The notes: generated from the letters alone by a model not told the origin. A stretch of 36,092 nucleotides of DNA from Actinomycetes bacterium (GCA_919902125.1 CAKKQM010000083.1:1-36092); one strand, 5' to 3'. Positions 10,715 to 21,036 are shown, counted from the first letter of the stretch. A program made the numbers and translations.

Positions 10715-11019
10715 CTGCTATGTGGTGGGGTGTTATCGGTACCAGTGTTGCAGCATTCGCACTGAAGTATCTCGGTCAATCAATTCCGGAACGATATTTA
10801 TCGCACCCGAAAATTCAAAAGATCAACACGCTCATCCCCATTGCACTCTTAAGTGCACTCGTGGCGGTACAAACTTTTACAGAAAAAACGAAATTGGTAA
10901 TTGATCATCGCGCCCTAGGTGTTGGGGTTGCAATTGTTGCATTGCTGCTTCGCGCACCATTCCCTATCGTTGTTCTTTCCGCCGCTGCGTCATCGGCGTT
11001 GCTGTATCACTTTGTTTAA
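10711..11019 (+). CDS. azlD: AzlD family branched-chain amino acid transporter, small subunit
   Basis: 102 aa, several TMs, overlaps azlC by ATGA. Confidence 0.85.
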   Translation: MTAMWWGVIGTSVAAFALKYLGQSIPERYLSHPKIQKINTLIPIALLSALVAVQTFTEKTKLVIDHRALGVGVAIVALLLRAPFPIVVLSAAASSALLYHFV

Positions 11020-11900
11020 CCCCAGTGTTGGGCGATTTTCTTTTTCAAGAATTGAGCGCTCTCAACCATCTGCTCCATACCTTCGACGCCATCCTCAATA
11101 CTGATCCAGCCATCAAATCCCACTGCCTTAAGGGTTGAAAAGATCGCGTCGTAATCGTTGAGTCCTTTGCCGATAACACCATGGCGGAAAAACTTCACAT
11201 ATCCAGCGCTACCGCCTTCTTCACGGCGCAGATCTTCGATCGTGCCTTGCGCGAGATAGCGGTCACTGGCGTGCATAGTGACAACACGATGCTTTATTGC
11301 TTCCAATAAATCTAGCGGGTTTTCTCCTGCAGCAATTGCATTGCTGGGGTCAAAATTCACTCCAAACCACGGTGAATCAATGCGACCAACAAGTTCAACG
11401 AAGACATCCATCATTTGCGCAAATTCAGGCTCGGTCCAGAAATCATCTTTGTAATGGTTCTCCAAAGTTAAAGTCACGCCAAGTTTTTCTGCCTCTGGCA
11501 AGCACGCCTCAATGGATTCCACGACATAACCGAGTCCTTGTTCGCGGGTGATCTCCTTGCGACGTTGACCCGAGAGCACGCGGCAGTACTTTGCGCCGAG
11601 TTCAGCACTCATGCGAATCCATGAAATTTCTTTCTCAACTTCACGGCGCCGACCTTCAGGATCGGCAATAGTGAAATCTGGCGAGCAACACATCATCGGA
11701 ATGACCATGCCAGTGGCTTCAACTGCTCTGCGAATCTTCGGCCACTGTGCTGGATCTTTAAGGTCGGCAAAATTGCTATAGAACTCAAGGCCATCGATCT
11801 CGAGAGAGGTTGAGATATCTATCCACTCATAAATACTCATCTCGTTTTCGGCAACGAGTTGATGGATAAATCCTTTGGGGAATGCGGCCAACTTAGGCAT
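11016..11900 (-). CDS. Sugar phosphate isomerase/epimerase, TIM-barrel (AP_endonuc_2 fold)
   Basis: Metal-binding pattern LENHY ... VNFDPSNA ... TMHASD ... SIEDG. Confidence 0.87.
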   Translation of the reverse strand: MPKLAAFPKGFIHQLVAENEMSIYEWIDISTSLEIDGLEFYSNFADLKDPAQWPKIRRAVEATGMVIPMMCCSPDFTIADPEGRRREVEKEISWIRMSAELGAKYCRVLSGQRRKEITREQGLGYVVESIEACLPEAEKLGVTLTLENHYKDDFWTEPEFAQMMDVFVELVGRIDSPWFGVNFDPSNAIAAGENPLDLLEAIKHRVVTMHASDRYLAQGTIEDLRREEGGSAGYVKFFRHGVIGKGLNDYDAIFSTLKAVGFDGWISIEDGVEGMEQMVESAQFLKKKIAQHWG

Positions 11901-12671
11901 TTAGAGTTTCTCCGGGTTTCTTCCAATGATGGAAAATTGTTCCAACTCAAGAATGGTGCCAGTAAATGGGCGGGATTCATCACCGAGCCAATAAATCGCA
12001 GCCTCGCCCATCTGCTGCGATGTTGTCATCGTGCCAAATGGAATTGAAGTGCGATCTAAGCGCTGGTGCCAACCAGGTTCAAGACCCCTTGCCACTTGGT
12101 CACGATCTTCGCGCTCTGTCAGCACCCAACCAGGATTGATCTGATTGATCCGAATTCCGTGGACGCCATGGGCGTTGGCAAGGTTGCGCGTCATGGTCGC
12201 CATCGCGCCTTTGCTGATGCTGTATGCAAGCAGGCTTGACTCCCCCGCATATGCGTTGACGGACCCGATATTGAGTACCGAACCTCGTGCTGCTTTGAGA
12301 TGTTCATAAGCGGCTTGGATAAGAAAAAGTGGCGCTTTGAGATTTACTTGCAATAAGCGTTCAAGTTCACCTGGCGTCAATTCAGCAAGGTTTGATCTGG
12401 CAACAATTGCAGCATTATTTACCAGACCATCGATACGACCAAAGGCGTTGATGGCCGCGGCAACTATCTTTGCTGGCGCGGCATTATCGGCTAAATCTGC
12501 AATGCAAAGTTGGGTCGAACTACCCAGCTTTGCTACAACCGCCTTGCCTTCTTCTTCATTAATTCCATGAACTAGAACTTTGGCGCCTTCTCGAACGGCT
12601 GCTTCAGCGATAGCCCTGCCAATACCTGAAGTTGCACCAGTAACAATGATCGCTTTATCTTTAAGACGCAT
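11901..12671 (-). CDS. SDR family oxidoreductase
   Basis: TGATSGIGRA cofactor motif, NNA, NIGSV, YSISK catalytic motif; AGAGGT upstream. Confidence 0.93.
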   Translation of the reverse strand: MRLKDKAIIVTGATSGIGRAIAEAAVREGAKVLVHGINEEEGKAVVAKLGSSTQLCIADLADNAAPAKIVAAAINAFGRIDGLVNNAAIVARSNLAELTPGELERLLQVNLKAPLFLIQAAYEHLKAARGSVLNIGSVNAYAGESSLLAYSISKGAMATMTRNLANAHGVHGIRINQINPGWVLTEREDRDQVARGLEPGWHQRLDRTSIPFGTMTTSQQMGEAAIYWLGDESRPFTGTILELEQFSIIGRNPEKL

Positions 12672-12685
12672 TAACTTGACCTCTT

Positions 12686-13711
12686 TTATTCAGGTTTCAA
12701 GACTGATTTGAGAATTTCGCCCGAGTGCATCTTCTCGAAAGCGCTCTGCCATTCTTGAATCGGCCAGACACCTCCAAGTACTGGTGCGATATCCAATCTG
12801 CCAGTACCCAGCATACGGAGCACGCGCTCCCACATTGGCCAGTTATGGCTAAAACTTCCTTGTAGTGTGACGTTCTTCTGTACCAAAGGATCGAGTGAGA
12901 AATCCAACGGTTGTGGACCCCAACCGACTTTTGCAATCCATCCAGCGGGGCGCACGAGTGAGAGCGCCATTTTTAATGTGGCCGAAACTCCTGCCGCATC
13001 AACAACTCCATCTGCACCAAGTCCATCGACTGCAAGCGCCCACTCAGTGGCATCACCAATGATAATTTCACAGCCATAAGCAAGCCCCGCTTGTAGTCGT
13101 GCGCGGTCGCGCTCTAAGCCAACAACGGCCACCTCAGCCCCGGCAAGACGTGCCATAGCCGCACAGAGAATGCCAATCGGGCCAGGACCTAGTACAATAA
13201 TGCGATCGCCTGGGCGGATATTTCCTGGTGCAATCACTGCGCTATACGCCACTGCACATGGTTCGGTCATCGCTGCGTGTTCAAAAGAAACACTCTCTGG
13301 AATGCGGTGCAAACAACGGGCTGGCACCTTGACAAAGCGTGTCATGCCACCATTGACGCCATAACCGAAACCTTTCCGGTTGGGATCAAGGTTGTAACGG
13401 CCACTGCGCGACATAGGACTAGACATATCTACTTCCGCTGCAGTTTCGCTTACAACACGATCGCCTTGGGCCCAAGATTTGACGTTCTTACCCAGTTCAA
13501 CAATGTGGCCGCCAAATTCGTGGCCAAGGACCACGGGGTAGTTCACTGGCCAACTCTGGCTACCGCTCCATTGATGTAGATCACTTCCGCAGACGCTGAC
13601 TGCTTCCACCTGCATAATGACATCATCGTCACCCGCTACTGGGCGATCAACCTCACGCAATTCAACGCTATGCGGCGTGGATGAATAGTTAACGACACCG
13701 ATTGATCCCAT
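12686..13711 (-). CDS. Medium-chain alcohol/polyol dehydrogenase
   Basis: VCGSDLHQW, GHEFGGHIVELG, LGPGPIGIL; structural-zinc cysteines appear absent. Confidence 0.9.
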   Translation of the reverse strand: MGSIGVVNYSSTPHSVELREVDRPVAGDDDVIMQVEAVSVCGSDLHQWSGSQSWPVNYPVVLGHEFGGHIVELGKNVKSWAQGDRVVSETAAEVDMSSPMSRSGRYNLDPNRKGFGYGVNGGMTRFVKVPARCLHRIPESVSFEHAAMTEPCAVAYSAVIAPGNIRPGDRIIVLGPGPIGILCAAMARLAGAEVAVVGLERDRARLQAGLAYGCEIIIGDATEWALAVDGLGADGVVDAAGVSATLKMALSLVRPAGWIAKVGWGPQPLDFSLDPLVQKNVTLQGSFSHNWPMWERVLRMLGTGRLDIAPVLGGVWPIQEWQSAFEKMHSGEILKSVLKPE

Positions 13712-14422
13712 TTACTTCTCACCTTTCACGGGTACATCGCCAAATCCATGAACACTTTCGCAAATCTTTCGTAGTACTTCTTCAACATTGCCCGCACCTG
13801 CGCTAAAGGAATCAGCGTCGATAGCAAGAGGAGCTCCAATGACAACTAGAGGGGCGCCATAAGCAGGAGTTTGAATCGCTTGCTCGAGGGAGAGACCCCC
13901 AACTGCTTGCACTGGCACACGGACCGCGTCGACCACTTCACGCAATTGATCGAGCGGATTTGGTGCACGTTCTCCACGCGCTGCAATTCCACGACGCTCG
14001 TCATATCCAATGTGGTGAATCACCATATCGCAACCTAATTCTTCGAGTTCGCGCGCACCTTGGATCATGTCAAGACAACCTAAATTATCTCCCATAACAA
14101 ATACACCGTAATCTTTTCCAGCAGCAACAACGCATTTAATTGTCTCTGGATGCGAACGCGCCATCACAACAACATGGGTTGCGCCAGCTTTGGCCATCAT
14201 CTCGGCTTCAAGATACCCACCATCCATCGTCTTTAAATCAGCGACGATTGGCACTCCGGGAAATTCTGCACGGAGTGCACGGACGCCATGCAGTCCTTCA
14301 GCAAGAATGAAGGGAGTACCTGCCTCAAGCCAATCAACACCAGCTCGCATGGCGGTATGGGCCATCTCCATTGCTTCTTTGATATCTGTGAGATCTAGAG
14401 AGACTTGAACAATTGGTTTCAT
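13712..14422 (-). CDS. OMPDC-superfamily HUMPS protein (3-hexulose-6-phosphate synthase / 3-keto-L-gulonate-6-phosphate decarboxylase type)
   Basis: DWLEAGTPFI, DxKxxD signature VADLKTMDGG, VIHHIGYDERRG, VQAVGGLS; start chosen at MKPIVQ because TAGGAT-N7-ATG precedes it. Confidence 0.85.
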   Translation of the reverse strand: MKPIVQVSLDLTDIKEAMEMAHTAMRAGVDWLEAGTPFILAEGLHGVRALRAEFPGVPIVADLKTMDGGYLEAEMMAKAGATHVVVMARSHPETIKCVVAAGKDYGVFVMGDNLGCLDMIQGARELEELGCDMVIHHIGYDERRGIAARGERAPNPLDQLREVVDAVRVPVQAVGGLSLEQAIQTPAYGAPLVVIGAPLAIDADSFSAGAGNVEEVLRKICESVHGFGDVPVKGEK

Positions 14423-14429
14423 GCGTGGA

Positions 14430-14435
14430 ATCCTA
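14430..14435 (-). promoter_or_regulatory. Putative -10 of leaderless promoter of the sugar operon
   Basis: TAGGAT-TCCACGC-ATG. Confidence 0.55.
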
Positions 14436-14509
14436 CTTGCCACAGTCCCAAATTGCATTCCGTTTACGTGCCACTCTGTATAGACTCATTGCACTGATTG
14501 CTCGCGCTG

Positions 14510-15076
14510 TTAACTAATCTTTTGAATACCACCTTGCACCATGGCAACAGCAAGAGCCCGCTCTGGCCTGGGGTCGAATATTTCGACTTGCATGTCAGTG
14601 CCTTTAAGCCCGACATAAACATTTTTCGGATCTCGTGAATCATAGTAAATAGCATTGCCATCTGTATTAATAAGACCCACTCCATTGGGTTGCAATCCAG
14701 CTTTTTGAGTCAATGCGAAAGCATCTGGAGAAGCAAAGGTACCGACCTCATAGTAAGTCTCGCTTGCAGCAGTCGATCCTGTGCTAGCAGAGGCGTAGAT
14801 GACGCGGAGAGAAATTCCATCTGCGAGAGAGGTATCCAGGAGATACTTGGCTCCAGCCTCAGGCCCTAGCCAATAGACGGTTAGATTTTTGGCAGCAACC
14901 ATATTGCGAAGATCTTTCTCATTAACGGCAAGACGGCCACTCATAATGAAGGCAGCACTGTCAACGCTCTTCTGTTTCATACCAAGTACCTGTCCTGCAC
15001 CGAAGGCCAAAGTTGAAAAGACGATGGCAGTAATGAGATATGGAATGAAGCGTCTCATTCTTTTTTTTAAGATCAA
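14510..15076 (-). CDS. Uncharacterised membrane-anchored extracytoplasmic protein
   Basis: 188 aa; basic N-terminus plus one TM (RRFIPYLITAIVFSTLAFGAGQVLG); TTG start with GGGAG; no family recognised. Confidence 0.7.
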   Translation of the reverse strand: MILKKRMRRFIPYLITAIVFSTLAFGAGQVLGMKQKSVDSAAFIMSGRLAVNEKDLRNMVAAKNLTVYWLGPEAGAKYLLDTSLADGISLRVIYASASTGSTAASETYYEVGTFASPDAFALTQKAGLQPNGVGLINTDGNAIYYDSRDPKNVYVGLKGTDMQVEIFDPRPERALAVAMVQGGIQKIS

Positions 15077-15348
15077 TCTGGCTCCCTGTTTCTACTTAAC
15101 AGAAAACTTAAGGTAAAGATAAAAATATTTCTCTGTAATGATCGGTCATTGCTTGGTCATACCTTTACTCACTAGTAGTTACTTATTGCACACTCAGTCA
15201 TACAAGGTGTTTATCTTCAAGACAGATTAAGGGTAAAAACGTGACTGGTCAGTGCTATTGATGACTGGATCAATGTCAGAACTGAGACGTACCCTTTCTC
15301 AATTCGCTCTCAATAATTAGCAAAAGAGATCAGACGGAGGGAGAAACT

Positions 15349-16059
15349 TTGAATCGTTCTCAACGAATGCAGCGGCTTCTCGCTTGGCTCTCATTCATGC
15401 CACCATTGGAGAACGTCGCCAGATCCCTAGTTCTAGATCACCTCTCCTCGTTTAATCCTATTAAATCAATGATCTGGCACCTCGATAAGAGTGACTCACT
15501 CATATTGTTGGCCAGCTATGGAGACCAAGAGACACCGATAGGAAAATCTTTCGCAGGATCAATATGGCGAACTGGTTCAAAAGCGGCCCCTTTTGCCTTA
15601 CATACAGTTTCAGGAGATCCAATAATCTGGTCTGAAGGGAACACGCAGGTTGTGATCAACTTATACGCACAGAATCTGCTGATTGGATTCTTGTCGTTAA
15701 GTTTTGCAGAACCCGTCGGCAACGTGGAAGATTTTAATTCTGACGCTGAAGAATTTTCTTGGCAAATTTCACTGTACTTAGCACTCCGGTTCCATGGATT
15801 CTTAGGACTAGACGACAGGGCATCAATGTCTAATGGGGCACCATTAACAAATACGGTAAATAAAAGGATCGAGTTAACAACTAGGCAAGTTTCGATCCTA
15901 TCAAGAGTCGCAGCAAAGAAAACAAACCATGAGATTGCCAAAGAACTTGGCTATAGTGTTAGCACCGTTCGTCATGAGACGATGCGAATTTTTGAATCAC
16001 TTGGTGTTTCGGACCGAGTCACAGCTGCATCCGAAGGGCACAGATTAGGACTGCTTTAA
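15349..16059 (+). CDS. LuxR-type response/solo regulator with GAF-like N-terminal region
   Basis: C-terminal ELTTRQVSILSRVAAKKTNHEIAKELGYSVSTVRHETMRIFESLGVSDR; TTG start preceded by GGAGGGAG. Confidence 0.87.
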   Translation: MNRSQRMQRLLAWLSFMPPLENVARSLVLDHLSSFNPIKSMIWHLDKSDSLILLASYGDQETPIGKSFAGSIWRTGSKAAPFALHTVSGDPIIWSEGNTQVVINLYAQNLLIGFLSLSFAEPVGNVEDFNSDAEEFSWQISLYLALRFHGFLGLDDRASMSNGAPLTNTVNKRIELTTRQVSILSRVAAKKTNHEIAKELGYSVSTVRHETMRIFESLGVSDRVTAASEGHRLGLL

Positions 16060-16082
16060 TTGACAACGTGTAGTTGCCAGAA

Positions 16083-16337
16083 TCAAATAATCGCCAGTTC
16101 TTCTAACTTCGCCCTGAGAGCGATATCGGATGGCTCGGTTAGATGAGTGCCATCGGAAAAAATAAGCACGGGGATTGATTGCGCTCCCCCGTTGATTTCA
16201 ATAACTTTATCCGCCGCTGTGCGATCTGCTTCTACATCGATCAGGGTGTACTTCACGCCGAGTGAGTCAAGTAAGCGTTTGGAACGACGGCAATCCCCAC
16301 ACCAATCGGCTGCGTATATCGTAATTCCTGAAGACAT
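16083..16337 (-). CDS. Glutaredoxin-like / mycoredoxin-type protein
   Basis: TIYAADWCGDCRRSKRLLDSLGVKYTLIDVE; active site CGDC; start trimmed to MSSGIT. Confidence 0.88.
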   Translation of the reverse strand: MSSGITIYAADWCGDCRRSKRLLDSLGVKYTLIDVEADRTAADKVIEINGGAQSIPVLIFSDGTHLTEPSDIALRAKLEELAII

Positions 16338-16370
16338 TGTTCTCTCCCTCAACCCTATGAGATACGTTAA

Positions 16371-17117
<747 letters not shown>

Positions 17118-17129
17118 TTAGCCACCCCG

Positions 17130-18404
17130 CTAGCCGAGAACTTTGGCAAACTTCGATTCATCCTTAAATGGACCGACAAGTGCAAGAGTAGGTCTTTGGA
17201 GCAATATCTCGCCAGCGACTTTACGTACCGCCTCGGGAGTCACGTCTGAGATCTCCTTGAGGATCTCATCAAAACCCATGATCTCGCCGTAGACGATCTC
17301 GCTCTTGCCAATACGGCTCATTCGAGATCCTGAATCTTCCTGACTTAAGACAAGAGAGCCTTTCACGGCGCCCTTTGCGCGGGCAATTTCTTCATGCGAC
17401 ATTCCGTTTTCAGCAACGTCATTAAGGACTTCCCGGATGATCTTGACAACTTCAATGGCCTTGGATGGATGAGAGCCGGCGTAAAAACCCAAGATCCCAG
17501 AGCCTGCAAACTGTTGGGCGTAAGAATAGACCGAATATGCCAGGCCGCGCTTCTCACGAATTTCTTGGAAGAGGCGCGATGACATTCCACCGCCTAGGGC
17601 TGCCGCAAGAACACCCAACGTAAAACGGCGATCATCATTGCGATCCACGCCTGCCATGCCATAAAACATATGCGCTTGCTCGGTCTTGCGATGGATCAAT
17701 CCAACCGATTGTTGTGCGCGTACTTTGACAGGGGTATTTGGCCGCACTTGCGGCTTGCCGGTAACATCAAGGAAGCCATCGCGTGAAAGAGCTTTCTTCA
17801 CCATTGCGACAACTTTTTTATGTTCGATATTGCCAGCAACTGCGACAACGAGATCTTGTGGCAAGTAACGCTTCTTATAATAATTGAAGACGTTTTTGCG
17901 TGACATTTCGTTGATGGATTGAACTGTGCCAAGAATCGAGCGACCCAAGTGAGTATCGCCATAATAGGACTGCGCAAAAAGATCGTGCACGAGATCACTG
18001 GGGTCGTCATCGCGCATTGCGATCTCTTCCAGAATAACTTTGCGTTCGGCATCAACATCAGATGCCGTCACAAGCGATGAAGTAATCAGATCAGAGATGA
18101 CATCTACAGCCATCGGTAAATCAGTATCAATCACGCGTGCGTAGAAGCAGGTGTACTCCTGACTGGTAAAAGCATTCATCTCTCCACCAACAGATTCAAT
18201 GGAGGATGAAATCTCTAACGCAGTCCGAGTCTTGGTGCCTTTGAAAAGTAAATGCTCCAGAAAATGAGAAGCCCCAGCGACTGCCGGAGTTTCATCACGT
18301 GAACCAACATTGACCCAGATTCCTATTGCGGCGCTACGTACCGAGGAAACTTCCTCTGTGACGATACGCAGGCCACTAGGTAGAACTGTGCGTCGAACGC
18401 TCAC
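17130..18404 (-). CDS. M16 family zinc metallopeptidase (processing-peptidase like)
   Basis: HFLEHLLFKGT (HxxEH) motif, downstream of pnp. Confidence 0.94.
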   Translation of the reverse strand: MSVRRTVLPSGLRIVTEEVSSVRSAAIGIWVNVGSRDETPAVAGASHFLEHLLFKGTKTRTALEISSSIESVGGEMNAFTSQEYTCFYARVIDTDLPMAVDVISDLITSSLVTASDVDAERKVILEEIAMRDDDPSDLVHDLFAQSYYGDTHLGRSILGTVQSINEMSRKNVFNYYKKRYLPQDLVVAVAGNIEHKKVVAMVKKALSRDGFLDVTGKPQVRPNTPVKVRAQQSVGLIHRKTEQAHMFYGMAGVDRNDDRRFTLGVLAAALGGGMSSRLFQEIREKRGLAYSVYSYAQQFAGSGILGFYAGSHPSKAIEVVKIIREVLNDVAENGMSHEEIARAKGAVKGSLVLSQEDSGSRMSRIGKSEIVYGEIMGFDEILKEISDVTPEAVRKVAGEILLQRPTLALVGPFKDESKFAKVLG

Positions 18405-18419
18405 TATTTATTCGGCTGA

Positions 18420-20618
18420 TTATTCAGCTGATAAGGCTGAGTCTTCGAGGACAGGAATAAGCGACAACTTGCCTTTGGGATCAATCTCGCCGATCTCAAC
18501 TTGAATCTTGTCGCCAACCTTCATTACCTCTTCGAGGTTATCGATGCGCTTGCCGCCGTGCATCTTCCGTATCTGCGAGACGTGGAGCAAGCCATCTTTT
18601 CCTGGAAGCAATGAGATAAACGCGCCAAATGCAGCAAGCTTTACAACGGTACCGAGGTAGCGCTCTCCCACTTCTGGCATCTGTGGATTGGCAATAGCGT
18701 TGATCTGGGCGCGAGCGGCTTCCGCCTTCGGGCCATCAGTTGCCCCAATATAGATCGTGCCGTCATCTTCAATGGAGATCTCAGCACCAGTTTCATCTTG
18801 AATCTGGTTGATGATCTTGCCCTTAGGCCCGATCACTGCACCGATCTGATCCACTGGGATTTTGATCGAAATGATGCGAGGAGCAAATGGGCTCATCTCA
18901 TCTGGAGTATCAATGGCTTCTGCCATAACATCCAGAATTGCTAAGCGAGCTTCCTTTGCCTGATGCAGTGCGCCAGCAAGAACTGATGCAGGAATTCCAT
19001 CGAGTTTGGTGTCGAGTTGAAGTGCTGTAACAAATTCGCGGGTACCAGCAACTTTGAAATCCATATCGCCGAATGCATCTTCAGCTCCAAGGATGTCAGT
19101 TAGTGCTACGTACTCAACCTTGCCATCAACATTATCTGAAATCAGACCCATAGCAATACCTGCAACAGGTGCGCGAAGTGGCACACCAGCGTTGAGAAGT
19201 GCCAAGGTTGAAGCACAGACTGAACCCATGGATGTTGACCCATTGGAACCGAGTGCTTCAGATACCTGACGAATTGCGTAAGGAAATTCTGCGCGACTTG
19301 GAAGAACTGGCAGGAGTGCGCGTTCTGCAAGTGCACCATGACCAATTTCGCGGCGCTTAGGAGTACCTACGCGACCGGTCTCACCAGTTGAATATGGTGG
19401 GAAGTTGTAATTGTGCATATAACGCTTATGGTTTTCCGGGTTCAAAGTATCGAGTTGCTGCTCCATCTTGAGCATGTTCAAGGTGGTGATACCAAGGATC
19501 TGGGTCTCTCCACGCTCGAAGATTGCTGAACCATGCACGCGAGGAACAACTTCGACCTCAGCAGACAATGGGCGGATATCGCGAAGACCACGACCATCCA
19601 TACGGATCTTCTCGCGCAATACGCGCTGACGGACCAATGTCTTGGTCAATGAACGGAATGCTGCTGGAATTTCCTTCTCACGACCTTCAAATTGCGTTGC
19701 AAGAGTTTCTTTAACTGATGCATTTAAGCGATTAGTCTCAGTTTCGCGATCTTGCTTACCAGTAATGGTCAGCGCCTTGGCAAGATCTGTGCTTACGGCT
19801 GCAGAGACTGCATCCAAAACATCAGTCTGGTAATCCAAGAAGATTGGAAATTCAGCAGTTGGCTTTGCGGCCAACTTGGCAACAGCCATTTGCGCTTCGC
19901 AGAGTGCGCGGATAAATGGCTTGGAGGCCTCAAGGCCTTGAGCCACAACCTCCTCTGTAGGAGTTGGTGCTCCACCCTTAATCAATTCAATGGTGTGGAC
20001 GGTAGCTTCTGCTTCGACCATCATGATTGCAACGTCATCGCCAGCGATACGTCCTGCAACCACCATGTCGAAGACTGCATTTTCAAGTTGTGAGTGGTTA
20101 GGGAACGCAACCCACTGGCCAGAGATCAAGGCGACGCGGACGCCACCGATTGGACCAGAGAATGGCAATCCAGCTAACTGCGTTGACATAGATGCCGCGT
20201 TGATTGCAACAACGTCATACATGTGGTCTGGGTTTAAGGCCATGACGGTTACAACAACCTGAACTTCATTACGCAGACCCTTAACGAAGGATGGACGCAA
20301 TGGGCGATCGATCAGACGGCAGGTAAGAATCGCATCCTCTGATGGACGACCTTCGCGACGGAAGAACGATCCTGGAATGCGACCAATTGCGTACATACGC
20401 TCTTCAACATCCACGGTGAGTGGAAAGAAGTCGAATTGATCTTTTGGTTGCTTGGAAACTGTTGTAGCGGACAAGAGCATGGTCTCATCGTCAAGATAAA
20501 CGACGGTACTTCCACCTGCTTGGCGCGCTAAGCGACCTGTTTCAAAACGTATTTCTCTTTTTCCGAATTTGCCGTTATCAATTTTTGCAACGGCGGACGA
20601 AATTCCTTGACCCTCCAT
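18420..20618 (-). CDS. pnp: Polyribonucleotide nucleotidyltransferase
   Basis: RNase PH repeats, KH domain [28 protein letters not shown]1 domain. Confidence 0.97.
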   Translation of the reverse strand: MEGQGISSAVAKIDNGKFGKREIRFETGRLARQAGGSTVVYLDDETMLLSATTVSKQPKDQFDFFPLTVDVEERMYAIGRIPGSFFRREGRPSEDAILTCRLIDRPLRPSFVKGLRNEVQVVVTVMALNPDHMYDVVAINAASMSTQLAGLPFSGPIGGVRVALISGQWVAFPNHSQLENAVFDMVVAGRIAGDDVAIMMVEAEATVHTIELIKGGAPTPTEEVVAQGLEASKPFIRALCEAQMAVAKLAAKPTAEFPIFLDYQTDVLDAVSAAVSTDLAKALTITGKQDRETETNRLNASVKETLATQFEGREKEIPAAFRSLTKTLVRQRVLREKIRMDGRGLRDIRPLSAEVEVVPRVHGSAIFERGETQILGITTLNMLKMEQQLDTLNPENHKRYMHNYNFPPYSTGETGRVGTPKRREIGHGALAERALLPVLPSRAEFPYAIRQVSEALGSNGSTSMGSVCASTLALLNAGVPLRAPVAGIAMGLISDNVDGKVEYVALTDILGAEDAFGDMDFKVAGTREFVTALQLDTKLDGIPASVLAGALHQAKEARLAILDVMAEAIDTPDEMSPFAPRIISIKIPVDQIGAVIGPKGKIINQIQDETGAEISIEDDGTIYIGATDGPKAEAARAQINAIANPQMPEVGERYLGTVVKLAAFGAFISLLPGKDGLLHVSQIRKMHGGKRIDNLEEVMKVGDKIQVEIGEIDPKGKLSLIPVLEDSALSAE

Positions 20619-20634
20619 GGGTCACTCCTGTTCT

Positions 20635-20735
20635 CGATCAACCCGAAGGAGTTAATGAATCTTCGATCGAAGTCCACGGATATCTATTAGTAGTTCCGTA
20701 AACCACTACCGAGGACCATTGCTCCCGGTTGATCG
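20635..20735 (-). promoter_or_regulatory. Structured rpsO-pnp intergenic leader
   Basis: Long-range inverted repeat CGATCAACC (20635-20643)/GGTTGATCG (20727-20735); internal hairpin 20688-20708 (8-bp stem with one GU on the minus strand); palindrome CTTCGATCGAAG 20661-20672. Confidence 0.5.
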
Positions 20736-20741
20736 GTGTAA

Positions 20742-21011
20742 TTAGCGGCGAATACCGAGTTTTTCGATAATCGCTCTGTAACGTTCGATGTTTGTCTTTG
20801 CGAGGTACTGAAGAATTCGGCGACGCTGACCTACTAAAAGAAGCAGACCACGACGGTTGTGGTGATCATGCTTGTTGGTCTTCAAATGTTCTGTGATTTC
20901 TTCAATACGCTTGGAGAGCAGAGCGACCTGAGTTTCAGGGCTTCCCGTGTCAGTAGGTGAGCTACCGTACTTTGCGATGATTTCTTTCTTTACTTCTGAG
21001 GTTAGTGCCAT
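20742..21011 (-). CDS. rpsO: 30S ribosomal protein S15
   Basis: [37 protein letters not shown]. Confidence 0.97.
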   Translation of the reverse strand: MALTSEVKKEIIAKYGSSPTDTGSPETQVALLSKRIEEITEHLKTNKHDHHNRRGLLLLVGQRRRILQYLAKTNIERYRAIIEKLGIRR

Positions 21012-21036
21012 TTCTTGGTACTCCTTCTACTGTTCA

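Noticed and set aside
10264-10779. 171-aa minus-strand ORF opposite azlC/azlD
   Set aside because: Antisense to well supported AzlC/AzlD; low-complexity basic sequence.
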